A stretch of DNA of 64,000 bases. It comes from Rapana venosa (Eukaryota; Mollusca; Gastropoda; Neogastropoda; Muricidae). The notes under the pieces are model-generated. The model was not told the origin of the DNA, ran no database searches, and saw only the letters and a list, made by a program, of their open reading frames with translations. Position 1 is the first letter of the stretch; each line of letters begins with the position of its first letter. Shown here one piece after another: positions 14,040-25,100 of the stretch. The position numbers and the translations under genes are program-made. The stretch lies in contig CM054134.1 in the NCBI GenBank assembly GCA_028751875.1, forward strand, positions 69,329,526-69,393,525, read 5' to 3'.

Positions 14040-14870
14040 TCACATAGTCTCACACACACACTGACACAGTCACACACAGTCAAAAGAGATCAGCCTTGAC
14101 AACTATAGTATACTGTGAAGCATGGGGGTGAGATAGCCTAGTGGTTAGAGTGTCGAGCTCAGCATCTAACAGCCCTGGTTTGAGCCTCTACCGAGACACC
14201 CATTGAAGGGGATTTTTCCCCCAGGAGTCAACATTGGTACCAACTCCACTCCCCAGACATTCCTTCAGATAAGATTATTAGCTGAGGCGCTGTGCGCAAA
14301 TGCATGCAAAAATGTTATGCACACATTAAAACCCATTCTGCCTTTCAGAAGAGTAGGCCGTTATTGCCTGTAAGAACGGATGACAAAAAAATATGATAAA
14401 AATCTGCATGCACACTGGTGTCGTGTTTCGATATCATCCCCAGAGTGGGAATGCTGCTACCTTAATGGCGAGTAAAAATGGTCGCATATGTAAATGCAAA
14501 ATATATCACCATTGATGAACTTCAGAGCTCTAGCCAAGGTGTCCCCCCCCCACCCCCCACCCAAAAAAAGATCTTTTGTCTGTCCTTTTGCGCTCTTGCT
14601 CCATTGTGTTCATGGGTGAATATATCTTTGTTCTCTTCCATGCCTGTCCTGCTTTGCCCACAATTACTGAATACATATTTTAGGTACATTTACTGTTCAT
14701 TCAGTGCAAGTGGAATTAATTTGAATTTAGGATTCCATTCTCACACATAGAAACACTTTTTTTTTCTTTGCATTAGAAAAAATATTGTGAAGCCATGGTA
14801 CTATGACGTAATCTTTTCATCCCTGATTTATCCTCAGCTCCCCTATCCTCCCTGTGTACTCCTCCCTTTA

Positions 14871-14934
<64 letters not shown>

Positions 14935-16719
14935 ACACACACACACACAGTGACACACTCACTGACACAGTCATACACACTGACACACACAGACACACAC
15001 ATACAGAGTTTCACACACATACACACAGTCACACACAGAGACACAGAAACACACAGAAACACAACACACACACACACACACACAAACATACGTGACTTTG
15101 CCTCTGAAAATTTTTGCTCATCACTTTTGAAAACATACCTAAGTGTCTATATTTTGTCACAGATCTGAGAGACTGCCTCACAGAGCAGATACAATAACTA
15201 TGCATGGAAAATGTCTGCAGCCACCATCACAAAGTGATCAGACATTTTTTTTTAAAGTCTTAAATTCAAATATGTAATAGCTGATGAGTAAAGGGAGATT
15301 CAAATACAAACTGTTGAATATCTTAAAAACATGACAAATTCATTGGGGTTACAAGCACATAGGTAGAATAAGCAAACAACCCAACAACAACAAAAAATAA
15401 ACATAGAATAGCAACAAGTGCTGTTTAATTCTCTCAGGTCAGCAAATAGGTGTGTCTAAAAATGAAATGTTTTTGAGTGCATATAATTCTTGGAGGATGA
15501 AATTATAAGGAGTGTCATGAGAAAAAGAAAAAAAGCCAACAAAAAATACCCCAGCAACAATAGCCACAAGAAAAAATAACCCCACTTGCCTTTCAGCATG
15601 TAATAACTTGTATTGAAAAATGTATTTCAGTTTTTGTATTTGGCAGTGAAAAACATACAAAGAAATTTCTTTTAACGTTTGTGCATGCCCTTTGAAAGAA
15701 TCACAGACGGGGGGATTATTTCTAGTGAGCAGAGGAGATTTAAAATTGAATGTATTGAACTTTATGCTGTTGAAAGTTGAGACCCTATATTTCAGTAAAC
15801 TTAACATTATATTCAGCTTTTAATCCCTTAAGTCATAATGTGGCTACCTTAACAGTGCCACTTTTTCTTCTCAGTATATATTTTTCATTGCCTTTTGTTG
15901 TTGTTGTTTAAACAACAGAATTCTGCCAGTGACAGCATGCAGTCTTGCTGCTGTAGATTCTTTTACATGCAGAAAATGCTTGAGGCACACAGGATCTCAC
16001 TTTTGGAGAGTTTAACATCTCTCGATTTAACATCAGTGCTGACTCCACTCTCCCCAAAAGTCCTTCGGATGAGACTATAAACCGATGTCCCGAGTGCAAA
16101 TGCACACAGAACATCTTGTGCACACGTTAAAACCCGTTCCGCTTTTCGGAAGAGTAGGCCATTGTGTGCCATGGGAACGGATGACAAAATTTACAAAATT
16201 GCATACACATGGAGACTGGATGAAAAAAGCACCTAAGTGGTTATTCCATTATCCTCGAAATAAAAGAATAAAGAAAGGATTTTATATTCATGTTGGAAAA
16301 GTAGCTCCCAGACCACACCACTTGTGGTCTAGTGGATGGTCGAAAAATCTGGCTGCCGATGTGATTTGAACCTAGGGCTTTGTGGGTAAGTGCATCATCA
16401 GCAGAGAGCACTGATTGAGAATAAGTGAGAGTTTTGTTTGTGGTGTGTGTGTTTTTCAGTACCTCTGTCTACAACCTGAATGAGGAGGAAGAAGAGGAGG
16501 AGGCCCCCACCAAGGAGAAGGTAGAGGAGAACGACAAGATGAAGGAGAAAGTCGACCAGCTTCGGGTCAACATGGAGAAAATGAGCCTTACTCGAAAAGT
16601 TGGTATCCTTAAAAAAAAATTTTTTTTTCATTTTATTGCTTTATATTGGTTGTTTGTTTGGGGGTGGGGGGTGGGGGGGGGGATCTTTTGCACATAGTGT
16701 AGAGTTTTCTACTTATGTA

Positions 16720-16777
<58 letters not shown>

Positions 16778-19700
16778 GTGTGTGTGTGTGATTGTCTTTA
16801 TGAGCATATTCTATGACGACTTAATAAGAAGAAAAAGACAAAATAAGGAATTTATATAGCGCTATATCTTGTAAAAAAAAAAAAAGCAAAGCGCTTCGCT
16901 GACTCCTTTATCTGACTTCTTTCTCAGTTTGTCTTTCTGTCTCTGTCCATCAGTCTTTCTTTCTCTCCAGATGCCTTTCTGTCTGTCTTAAATTAAATAT
17001 TCCAAATGTAATAGACATGACATGTACCATTGTAAATCTTATTCATACAGCACTTGCTTTCTTTGCTAATGGCAAACATAACCTTGCAGTGTCATGTCAC
17101 ACTGCAAGCAGATAAGATTTTACACATGTCAGCAAAAGAAACATAAAACGATATTACACATCAACAAAAAACTTTGTCTCTATTGCTTTGGAATTAAAAC
17201 CTGACAGCTTTCATCTGGTGTAATGAGTTTAAGTTAATTCACTGCTTATCATGGTGATGTTACAGTGCAGTGAGTATCTAAGTGAAATTATGGCTCTTTA
17301 TGAGAAAGATTCATTATGATGATGATGATTATAATGATGACGATGATGACATTGACTTGCTTTTCTTTAAGTCATATTATATGTCATTTTGCAGAAACGG
17401 CCGAAACCTCCATCATCTGGTCGAAGGTCATCTCACTCTGGAAGTCACTCAGGAACACGCATGCGTCTACGCCAGTTGTCAAGTAGTGGCCGTCCATTTA
17501 GTCGCACCTTAAACAAGAATGCATGCCTGCCTCCTGTGGGCCACACATTCAGCACACCTGCAGCCACCCTGACCACTCCTATCGCCGCTGCTGTCTCCAC
17601 AATTTCTCCAGCAGCAGCCTCTTCCTCACACTCTCTTGCTGCTGAGCAGTTGGCAGAAGCGGCAGCGGCAGCCTCATCTGCAGAGAATCGACGAGATCCA
17701 TCCTCTGCTGCCAGTCTTTTGTCAACAACCACCCCTGTCCTTCGTCCCTGCCCTTCCGCCGAAGAAGCCAGTGGCGGAGAGGATTTGCCAAAGACCATGG
17801 CCAGTCCAGCTGCTGGCTCTGACTCCAGCCCCAGCCCCTCCATCTCAGTGCCAAAGACTGATCCAACTCCCTTGGTGGCTGCAGAGGCCATTGTGGCCCC
17901 ATCTGCGGAGAAAACAGAGGCTACCAGCATCCTTGAAACACTAGGTGAAGTCCTAAAACGCTCTCCCCTCAGTGCACGCAAGGAGATGACGGTTGGGAGT
18001 GGGTTCTCCAGGCCTGCCACTTCCACCCGTTTCCATGGCCTGGATCATCGTCGCAAGGAAATCGCCTTGGAAAGTCTCTCCACCGGAGAGGCACGCACCA
18101 TGTCTGGTATCCTTCGCCAAGCCTCCATAGAAAAGCTAGGAACCTCGCACATCGGTAGTTTGGTGTCCAGTGCCAGTAAATCACGGATGGGAAACTACTG
18201 CATCCAGGAAGCACGCATTCCAACTCCTGAAGGCCGCCTTGTAAGTAGCACCACAATTTTCTTGATATTTATGCATTGGTTCTTTAGAGAAAGTTTAACA
18301 TACTGTTTTATTATATTAAGATTTGTGGTTTAATGGCTTTTCAGTTTTACAGGCTTGGATGTCCTTTTCTTCTTGTCTCTGTCATTGCTTTCAGCATCTA
18401 AGAGTTGAGCTTATGCATATGTATGTATTTGTGAAGACTTTCAATGATTCATACAGTGAACACCAGCACAAACAAAGCAAACAAACGTTACCATCGTGTT
18501 TAGGAAATGCAGTTTCAGAGTTACTGGAAACTACACATATTGAGTCAAACTGTATAACTGCACTGCAGTGACATCGGAAAGTTTTATTATTAAACAAATT
18601 ATATACTAACAAGCTATTATCCTATTGGTATTCACCTGAATGGCAAATATCACTCAAAGCTGATGAATTTGTGGTTGTTGTTTTTGTTGTAATTATCTGT
18701 ATATTTTTGCTGCCTTAACTTTCATGTTAATCCATACTACTGCTCCCATGCTGCTCATCTCATCACACACATCCACACTCGGGTATGTTCCATCTCCCAG
18801 AGCCAGCTTTCTACAGGGAGTTGTTAATGTTAACTCAATGGAGTCGCGGTGAAATGGATCCCGCCATTTTGTGGCGACGCATGATTTGGGCTATATTTGA
18901 AAAATTCAGCAGATTTACCCAACATAATAAAGACATACAAATTATACATCATTGAAAAGTTTATTATGTCTACTTTTGAGATTGTTACACAGTTTTTCAA
19001 TAGATGACTGTAATTATTTTTCATAAGTTTTCAAAATATATCACTGAATGCTGAAAAATGAAAAGTTTTGAAAATTAGGACTGCTCATCTTACATGCCTT
19101 GAACTGTTCATCAACTAGTTTCCTTGAAACTGTGATGATTTTTCACCAAAGTAAAATTCCCTAAAGCTGGCTGAATCCATCTGATGTCACTGTTTGCACT
19201 ATACAATTTTTGTTTTTAAAATCATAACACTGGAGAGCCTGAAATCCCAAAGAATACGCTCCTCGACATGTCAAAGAAAAGTAGCCTGCACATGCAAACT
19301 AGGCAAGCTTATGGTCAAGGAAAGCAACTGTGTTTAGAAAAATGATTGCCCTACAGGCCAGAGTACTTTCCCTTCAGTTGAACATCGCTTAGTGTATTAA
19401 AGAAATCGTAATTCTGCCGAATCTTAAGGAAGGAAGAGAGAAGTGCCGAATCTCAACCTCACTGAGTTAAGCTGCCATGCAGCGTCCAGTTGGAAGCCCT
19501 TTCTCCATCATTTGTTTCTGATCCAACATCCAAAGTACCCCAGCTACTTGACTTCCATATAACAACAGGGTAGTGACAGAGCTAGACTGAGTGAGATGCT
19601 CATTGTCACCGTATAGTTGTGACTGTCATTAGGTCTTTCTAACAGTCCCCTGTGAAACAGTGGATTCTGTATAGTGTCACACAAACTCACCATTGACAAG

Positions 19701-22177
19701 AAATAGCTATTTTGTATAGTCACTCAAAATCAACCTAGACATGAAAGTGGTAAAAAAAAAAAATTGAAACTGGCATTCCATCAGATCAGGGTATAATGGG
19801 GTACTGAATGCAAGACATTTTTCTTTATCACTTGATGGTTGTATGAACAGCATGAGAATAGTGATAAGAGCTATCGAAAGATTGAGCAGCTGTAAAATTC
19901 TGGCTAGTGATGAAACTGTACTCAATGTGTCTTTTCATCATACCTTCCAGTGTCGAACAGGCCTGAGAGATACAGACACCTGCAGTGCTGGCCAGGTAAT
20001 TTTAACAATAATTGACTTCACACTTATAGAAAAGGTGATTCCTTTGGGTAGGAGTTGCCTGGGGCCTGAAAAATTGCATAGGCAACAAGGCTGTCTTTAA
20101 GAGTGAATTTGGATGTCCCAACTAATACTTCAGTTTGCTAACCATTGTGCTATGGTAGCCAATATTTTGTGTTCTTCTGTGTTGTCAAAGTGTTTATCAT
20201 GTCCTTCATTCCCAATCAGGAAAACCTGATTATACTTGTTTTGTAGAAAATGTATTTTAAAGCTATGACAATTTACCTGAGAATGAACTTTTGTGTGCAG
20301 TCTGCTCGTTTGCGAATGTCGGCCAGTCGAGACAATCGTATCATGTCCCCCACCCATAGATTGCCTCCTGTCAAAGCCAAGAAGAAAGCCACCAAGCGCT
20401 GTTATGTATGTGGAAAGAAAACAGGCCTGGCCACCAGTTACCAATGCAGGTGAATATAAAATCTGTCTATCAGTCTATGTCTTTCTATCTCTCTCTCTCT
20501 GTCTACCCAACTCTCTGTCTGTATTATATCAGATTACATTGTTGGTAGACACTTGTTCATGTTCATACCATAAAACATATTTTGTTTGTGATGAGGCGCC
20601 AAAGAAGGACTGAGTTGACAACAGGGTTTCCAGTGTGATTTCTGGCATTTATCTCCTTGGATCTCAGTTTGAAAAGATTGGTAGTGCTTTCAATGTGTTT
20701 ATTTGTTGTTGTTTTTTTAAATTTATCACATTAAATCAAATGTGTTTGTATTTTAAATCATTTCTATCTCAGTAAGTCATATTGTGTGGGATCTTTATAC
20801 TGATTTAAGGCATAAAGAACTGTTGCAACAAATCTCTAGAAGTCAAAAAGAAAGACTTATTTATATTAAAAAAAATATTTATTTATTTTTCCAAAACAAA
20901 GACTTTGAGTTAAGTGCAGAATCAAATATTCTGTCCAAAATGGAGAGTACTTTGGAGTTCTTTCAGTCATTTGGAATGATGTATAAAAGAAAAAAGAATT
21001 GTGTACGAAAAGCCTCCAGTGCTGCAGAGACTGGGTTTTGTGTACTTTTTTATATTGACATTAACTGGTAGTTAATAAGTGCTAAACTGCCTTCTTATAC
21101 AAGTTGCAATCCCTACTTTGAAAAAATAAAAATAAGTAAGCTTCCCTTTTCAAATTGTTGGTATGACAGAGGCTATAGCTGAATGATTAAGACCGTTTGA
21201 CTTCAATCCCATGAATCCCTGATCAATCCCATGGATCCATTAAGTCATGGGTTTAAGTTTTGGTGGTGTCTGGTGAATTAAGGGTGGGAATTTTTACGAT
21301 CTCATGGGTCAACTTTAAGTGCAGACCTGCTAGTGCCTTAATTCCCTTCATGTATATACACATGCAGAAGATCATATAGGGCCTATACACATTGAAGATC
21401 CTGTAATTCATGACAGCATTTGGTGGGTTACGGAAACATGAACATACCCAGCATACATCCCAAATTCAGAATGCGGATATCCTCATGGTTTGCAAAAATG
21501 GTAGCATACATATTGGTTAACCTCGGAACCCTAGCTGAGAACAAAAATAAATAAAAGAAGTGTTGTACCACAAAGTTCTTTGTCTCTTCAGATGTTATCC
21601 TACAAATATGCTTTTATTAAGGGGGTTTTGTGTATTTTAAGCTAAACTGCCCCAATAGTATGTAAAATCTTGGCCCAGGCCAAAAATCTTTGTCAGTTAT
21701 TAATGTAAGCAAAGCACCAAACACTATATTAAAATGCTGTTATACTTTAAAATATTATAATTATTTATTAAGATTGTCTTCATCCATGAAAGCTTTTAGC
21801 ATTACAGCCTGTGCAAATCCTCTCAGGCAGTGTGGCTGCCCAAATAGCAAGGTGCTTCATTAAAATCAGCCATACATGTAGCTTCTCATCTGAGAAGTTT
21901 GTACAAGTTTACAGTCTCACAGTGATTGCAGGTGTGGTGAGTGAGACAGACAGCATGTTCCAGGTGATCCCAGGGGTGTCAAGGTGGGGAACACCTGACA
22001 ACAGCAATATGTGAGACTATTCAATATTCCCTTTTTTTCAGATGCGGAAACAACTTCTGTGCCACTCATCGGTATGCAGAGTCACATGACTGTACCTTTG
22101 ACTACAAAAGTGAAGGTCGTAAACTGCTGGAACAGAGCAACCCTGTTGTCAATGCACCAAAGTTGCCCAAAATCTAA
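3839..22177 (+). CDS. ZFAND4: ZFAND4 (AN1-type zinc finger and ubiquitin domain protein), 5'-incomplete
   Basis: Six exons (3839-3982, 4861-5050, 16460-16598, 17395-18240, 20301-20449, 22042-22177) join in consistent phase to 533 residues plus a split first codon. Numbered from the first full codon, residues about 7-42 are the second half of a ubiquitin-like fold (LIWQSVELEDDYCLHDYQI, then LKLVLAMRGG), closely matching vertebrate ZFAND4. Residues 49-110 carry the ZFAND4-specific block with FREGDQLNFF and VDRGDGTLTPLS. Next come an acidic, Lys-rich segment and a 282-residue Ser/Ala/Pro-rich region. Residues 473-506 form the AN1 finger with all ligands (C473, C476, C488, C490, C495, H498, H504, C506). 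The end, NPVVNAPKLPKI, is the family's usual C-terminus. The exons for the start of the ubiquitin-like domain are not visible and probably lie before position 1. Vertebrate proteins are longer (about 700 residues), mainly in the middle. The biochemical role is poorly known; ubiquitin-pathway binding is inferred from the domains. Confidence 0.93.
3983..4860. other. ZFAND4 intron
   Basis: AT-rich with GT-rich sequence at 4675-4745 and a GAT repeat at 4783-4825. No further gene or mobile element recognised. Confidence 0.6.
4861..5050 (+). CDS. ZFAND4: ZFAND4 exon: post-ubiquitin conserved block
   Basis: The acceptor follows a T-rich tract (TTTTTTTCAG) and the donor is AG|GTGATT. The 190 nt encode PVEDTALREMAEYM through DGTLTPLSESM, the strongly conserved ZFAND4 segment after the ubiquitin-like domain. 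The exon ends two bases into a codon. A TG-rich array begins about ten bases after the exon. Confidence 0.92.
5054..5217 (+). repeat. TG / TGTTG array
   Basis: Starting right after the ZFAND4 exon donor at 5051, about 100 bp of irregular TGTGTTG units pass into a pure (TG)n of about 55 bp. It lies close enough to the donor to affect splicing, though this is only a possibility. Confidence 0.9.
5218..6199. other. ZFAND4 intron, simple-repeat rich
   Basis: CA/CAGG-rich stretch at 5400-5520 and (CA)n at 5615-5665. Nothing coding seen. Confidence 0.5.
6200..6310 (+). mobile_element. SINE long-tail fragment
   Basis: Only the 3' part is present (GGCAAAAACGGTTCTGTATG, AGAACCTCGGAGCTCTAGC, TGAGGAAC), matching type A-long and type C copies. 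Confidence 0.7.
6870..7395 (+). repeat. About 75-bp tandem repeat with AG microsatellite, next to poly(C)
   Basis: After two C tracts (6879-6909) come about six diverging copies of a 65-80 bp unit. Each runs AGGAGAGAGAG, TAATGAACAGTTAACACACA, then ACTCCAAACTTCACACAG and TTATAATTCT. Similarity is imperfect, indicating an old array. Confidence 0.75.
7396..8659. other. ZFAND4 intron, unassigned
   Basis: No gene. Three degenerate units around 8325-8475 share TAGGTTATATTTC and GGGACTGTAAGAGAC and include a G17 tract at 8403-8418. An AG-rich stretch is at 8195-8230. Confidence 0.4.
8660..8997 (-). mobile_element. SINE type A, short-tail form (full length)
   Basis: The head at 8997 (minus: GGACGGGATAGCCTGGTGGTTAGAG) is truncated here for brevity in the call. 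The body includes GACTATAAACCAAGGTTCC. The 3' end is the short tail with AAAAAAGCACATACATGCTTAT, a hairpin (AGCA/TGCT) followed by TTATCCTCAAAAG. Confidence 0.8.
9440..11300. repeat. Low-complexity block: (CT)n, (TA)n, (CA)n, poly(C), (CT)n, (CA)n
   Basis: (CT)n at 9673-9718 leads straight into (TA)n at 9719-9763. These are followed by CA-rich DNA with a C25 run (9921-9945), (CT)n at 10028-10117, C-rich DNA at 10170-10320, and CA-rich DNA at 10870-11240. Open frames here on both strands are artefacts of the repeats. Confidence 0.9.
11945..13000 (+). pseudogene. Non-LTR retrotransposon relic: RNase H domain and C-terminus
   Basis: In shifting + frames: YTDGS at 12173, VFTAELITILMALNFI around 12276, VDSKSVLYALKS at about 12362, and FYWISSHIGLFSNEWADRPA then KKGA at about 12485. 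These are the D, E, D, D regions of a retroelement ribonuclease H. KCLCGEYISNTHIILE at 12819 matches the Cys/His motif that follows it in I-like and R1-like LINEs. Many stops and shifts show that it is dead. It lies inside the ZFAND4 intron. Confidence 0.8.
13080..13290 (+). repeat. (CA)n and TCTA/TCTG tetranucleotide microsatellites
   Basis: CA-rich 13094-13145 and then TCTG/TCTA repeats 13189-13290, nearly pure TCTA in the second half. Confidence 0.9.
13445..13640 (+). repeat. CA / CATG-rich simple sequence
   Basis: Irregular ACACACATGCACA units, alternating purine-pyrimidine almost throughout. Confidence 0.85.
13865..14080 (+). repeat. Direct repeat, copy 1
   Basis: From CATTAGAAAAAATATTGTGA through CCCTGTGTACTCCTCCC and a (CA)n tract. 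It is repeated almost exactly at 14745-14990; only about two differences are seen in the roughly 100 bp before the CA tract. Confidence 0.85.
14124..14545 (+). mobile_element. SINE type A, long-tail form
   Basis: Head GGTGAGATAGCCTAGTGGTT, B box CCTGGTTTGAGCCTC, body with ACTCCACTCCCCAGACATTC. The long tail ends CATTGATGAACTTCAGAGC then TCTAGCCAAGG. It sits between the two direct repeats. Confidence 0.8.
14745..15095 (+). repeat. Direct repeat, copy 2, with long CA-rich tail
   Basis: Same unit as 13865-14080, with (CA)n of about 60 bp at 14873-14932 followed by degenerate CA repeats to about 15085. Confidence 0.85.
15096..16014. other. ZFAND4 intron, no element recognised
   Basis: AT-rich; short open frames only, with no recognisable protein. 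Confidence 0.5.
16015..16274 (+). mobile_element. SINE type A, short-tail, 5'-truncated
   Basis: The body TGACTCCACTCTCCCCAAAA, ATGAGACTATAAACC and GAAGAGTAGGCCATTGTGTG leads to the short tail (TTATTCCATTATCCTCGAAA then TAAAAGAATAAAG). The tRNA head is missing. The next 100 bp (16300-16400, minus) contain a degraded type B head. Confidence 0.8.
16460..16598 (+). CDS. ZFAND4: ZFAND4 exon: acidic/coiled segment
   Basis: 139 nt from GTTTTTCAG to CGAAAA|GTTGGT. It supplies the one base needed to complete the codon left open at 5050 and ends in phase 0, as the next exon needs. It encodes SVYNLNEEEEEEEAP and then a Lys/Glu-rich stretch to MEKMSLTRK, matching the vertebrate order (MYN, acidic run, MNLSKK). 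The donor is weak; a better-looking GTATCC four bases further on would break the frame. Confidence 0.82.
16599..17394. other. ZFAND4 intron
   Basis: G-rich run at 16661-16682, (TA)n at 16725-16773, 'GCGCT' SINE tail on - at 16841-16905, GAT repeat at 17317-17350. Confidence 0.7.
17395..18240 (+). CDS. ZFAND4: ZFAND4 large central exon
   Basis: 846 nt (282 codons, phase 0 at both ends) between TTTTGCAG and CTT|GTAAGT. It starts KRPKPPSSGRR, as vertebrate ZFAND4 does after its Lys-rich segment, and is low complexity (Ala/Ser/Pro/Thr) to about the middle. The end is more ordered (SPLSARKEMTVGSGF to YCIQEARIPTPEGRL) and may be a short conserved motif. GC content is well above the flanking introns. 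Confidence 0.9.
18790..19400. repeat. Diverged dispersed repeat, copy 1 (partner at 38090-38530)
   Basis: Segments such as AAAAGTTTATTATGTCTACT, AATTATTTTTCATAAG, ATATATCACTGAATGCTGAA and TTTCCCTTCAGTTGAACATC find matches in the same order at 38.1-38.5 kb. AGCCAGCTTT near 18801 and its inverse AAAGCTGGCT near 19164, with AGGGA/TCCCT beside them, could be inverted ends. Confidence 0.6.
19955..20165 (-). mobile_element. Old SINE type F copy
   Basis: The minus strand starts GGCTACCATAGCACAATGGT and resembles the better copy at 30245-30505. Both share GACACCTG...CAGGTAAT at the other end. Badly degraded. Confidence 0.5.
20301..20449 (+). CDS. ZFAND4: ZFAND4 exon: first half of the AN1 finger
   Basis: 149 nt between TGTGTGCAG and CAG|GTGAAT. 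It encodes a basic linker (PVKAKKKATKR) and then CYVCGKKTGLATSYQC, the first three zinc ligands. It ends two bases into an Arg codon that the next exon completes. Confidence 0.94.
20450..21165. other. ZFAND4 intron, first part
   Basis: CT-rich at 20465-20520, otherwise AT-rich; nothing recognised. Confidence 0.5.
21166..21547 (+). mobile_element. SINE type C
   Basis: Head GGCTATAGCTGAATGATTAA then GACCGTTTGACTTCAATCCC, with a degenerate B box (GGGTTTAAGTTTTG). The 3' end, GGTTAACCTCGGAACCCTAG then CTGAGAAC, is the long tail also carried by type A. Confidence 0.75.
22042..22177 (+). CDS. ZFAND4: ZFAND4 last coding exon: second half of the AN1 finger and stop
   Basis: 136 nt following TTTTTTTCAG. 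It completes Arg and then encodes CGNNFCATHRYAESHDC with the remaining five zinc ligands, and ends NAPKLPKI with TAA at 22175. This C-terminus is almost invariant in the family. Confidence 0.94.
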
Positions 22178-25100
22178 ATGACTGTCGTCAGCTTTGCCTC
22201 TGCTTCCACCTACCCAACTCCACCCCCATCCTCAACAAAGTGTGTGACTATAGCTGTTGACATTGTTTGCTGTCATATTGACAGTCGGTTTGGTTTCGAC
22301 ATCAGTGAAAGCATTACAGTAGTACCATTTTTAGTTTTTTTGTTGGTTTTGTTTTTCCATTAGCAGTGAAATATCAAGGAAGTGTAATTGTCTCTAAAGC
22401 CACAAACTTTGTTCCTCATTTTGCAGTGTTGACCAGGCATATTATAGCTGGTGTGCCTACAAACTAATTCTATTGTTAAAAACCTCATAATATTCAGAAA
22501 GCCTGAAGGTTTTGTTCTTTTTTTTAAGTTAAAAAGAATCTTTATTGCATATGTTGTTTTAAATCTTGTTTTGAGTAAAATGCTAAATGAAATGTTCATG
22601 TCATAGACTATTCTGTTTTTTTAATTACCTCACTACAGGTTCAAACATTATATGGTTTCATTATGTGATATGCACAAAGGATGAAGAAGAAAAAAACCAC
22701 ACTGGATTACAATGTCCTCAGAAATGCTTTACAGCGAACTTTGAAAGGAATAAAGGTGAATGGATTTGTTGAAAGTCTTGATTTATAGTTTATATGTATT
22801 TCATATGCAAGTAGTAAATTTTGATACAGACGGTAGATGAAAAACTATTCCTCACATTATTTCTATATTTTGTGTTTCCATAAAAGTACACCCCACATCT
22901 TTTTCTAGAGAAGTAGATACAGGTTTTGCTGTCTCATTTTTGACAATCTTGCCTTTAGCATTAATAGAAGGAGACCTTCATATGACTAGGGGGGAAAATC
23001 CTTTTTATTCAATTCCTGTTTGTGCACACTCTCTTTTCCCAATCACTCTTCAGAATCATGTTTTTTGGTAATGCTGTGGTATGTGGGTTTCTTTTACTCT
23101 GTGACGGTAGCAGCTGGATCTTCTTCCATGCCTTTTGAGACCAGCTTTCAGGAGTTTTGTGTGTAGTGTGGCTGGGGCAAGTCCCAATATGTTTGTGAAG
23201 TGGTGATTCTAGAATAAGACTTGCGTGTTTTATCTTCTAAAATAAATGAGAAGAGAACAGTTCTGAAAGAAGAAAAAAGGAAAACGGTTGTGATATATTT
23301 CTTGATGTGCATTGTTTCTACCTTTGGCTGTTTGTGTATACATGTGCATGCTCAGGTGTGGACGTGTGATATTTCAGGGGTTGTTGTTTAGAACTACCAA
23401 ATGGGTTTCATACCTCTGCGTATCATTGCAAGAGTGTGCATGCTTGATTTGTGTATGAATGGGTATTTGTGTGTTTGAGTGCACATATGTGAGTGTGTTT
23501 GAGAATATAAAGTTTTTAATCATGAACAAGCCTTTTCTCTGCTCTTGCGTTTTAGCATTTAATGGCCAAAGGTTTTACTAAAGTGTATAAAACATTAAGT
23601 CTGAAAGCCTATATCAGCATGAGCAGGATTTTTCTTTTTTTTTGATTGAAGTGCTGGCTTGCTGTATAGTTGATTTTGCTCTGGTTTCTTTTAATTGTCT
23701 TCAAAGCTTTGTGATGTTTGCTACTACTCAGTTTGCCTTTTTGAAGACAATTTTTATCATGGTGTTTGTACAGAATAAACTTTATATTTTAAGATATTTC
23801 AGATTGATTTTATATGATTTAGCTGCTGACAATTTATATTTTGGTTATGGTATGGATTGTGCGACTTGGTGTTACGTTTTATTGTGATGAGTGTACAGTA
23901 TTTTGGGAACAAACTAAAAGGTTGTGTGTGTATGCGTGTGTGTGTGTGTCCACGTGAGCGAGTGTGTGTCTGAGCACGCGTATATATGGATAGATTATCA
24001 GGATGCATGAATGGAGGGAGGGGTGTATAGAAGTATACTTATTATGTATGCATGTATATTTGTGTGTTCGTATATTTGATTTCATTGACCATGTGGCTAA
24101 AAAGCTAAAAAACCAAGAATCCATAAAAAAAGGGGAAAAATGTGCTGGAAAACTTTTGTGTTGTCTCATTTAGCATACTGTTTATACTACTTTCCCAAAT
24201 ATACTTTGGGTCTTCAATACTTTCATTATGATATGGTAACAAATTTATTATAAAAAACAAAAGATAATCTATCACAGTGGCTAAACAGCATTATTGTATG
24301 CTCAGATTCTCTGACTGCTGTTGTTTGTTCATCACAACATGCAGACGAAAACTCAGGACTGGACAACCAAAAAATATAAAAAAAAGAGAAAAAAGTTTGT
24401 GTGGAAGTGTGCAGTGCTCAAAATATACATTCCAGGTGTAGGGAAGGAGGGATAGGGAGATTAGGTTGCAGTTGTTGGTGTGTTTTTTACTGGCTGCTAA
24501 AGATCTTGTTGAATTTTGGTTTTGTTAAGAGATTTTGTGCTCCATTGCCTTGAATTCAAACGACACATATACAGACAGTTCTGATCATTATAGTTATTGC
24601 TTTGCAGTCAACTTAAAATTTTTTAATTAGTTGGAAGAAAAGTAATGAAATAAATTAAATTTGGTTTGAAACATCTAAAACACTGACCCAAAAACCAAAA
24701 GAAAACAACTCCAACATCATACATATGTTCTTTTCTTCTGTATTTTTGCTAATTAAGAGCTAAATATCTCTCAAAAAATGGTGGATCATGATCTTGAGAA
24801 AGTGATGGCTTTTGTGTTTTTAGACCATAGCAGCAGTTAGTTTTTGCTAGAAATGTAATTTCGCTTGAAACACACATCAAGCAATCTTTCAGTGTGATAA
24901 ATAAGCAAAGAAAAACGGTTTTCAATCCTCTTTTTGAAAGAAATGCTACATCTGTTAACAGTAAACAAAGGGATTAGATGAGAAGAGGCAATTAAATCAC
25001 TATTTTCATCTGACAAATACTTAATGGACATTGAAAATCAGATTTCATTTTGATGAGTTTATTTGTGACCATTTTAATCTGGGATTTTTTTGTTAGAACA

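Noticed and set aside
9615..15095. Numerous CA/GT-encoded frames (poly His-Thr, Cys-Val) as genes
   Set aside because: Pure microsatellite translations without any non-repeat homology.
17445..18026. 193-codon minus frame
   Set aside because: Antisense shadow of the GC-rich ZFAND4 central exon.
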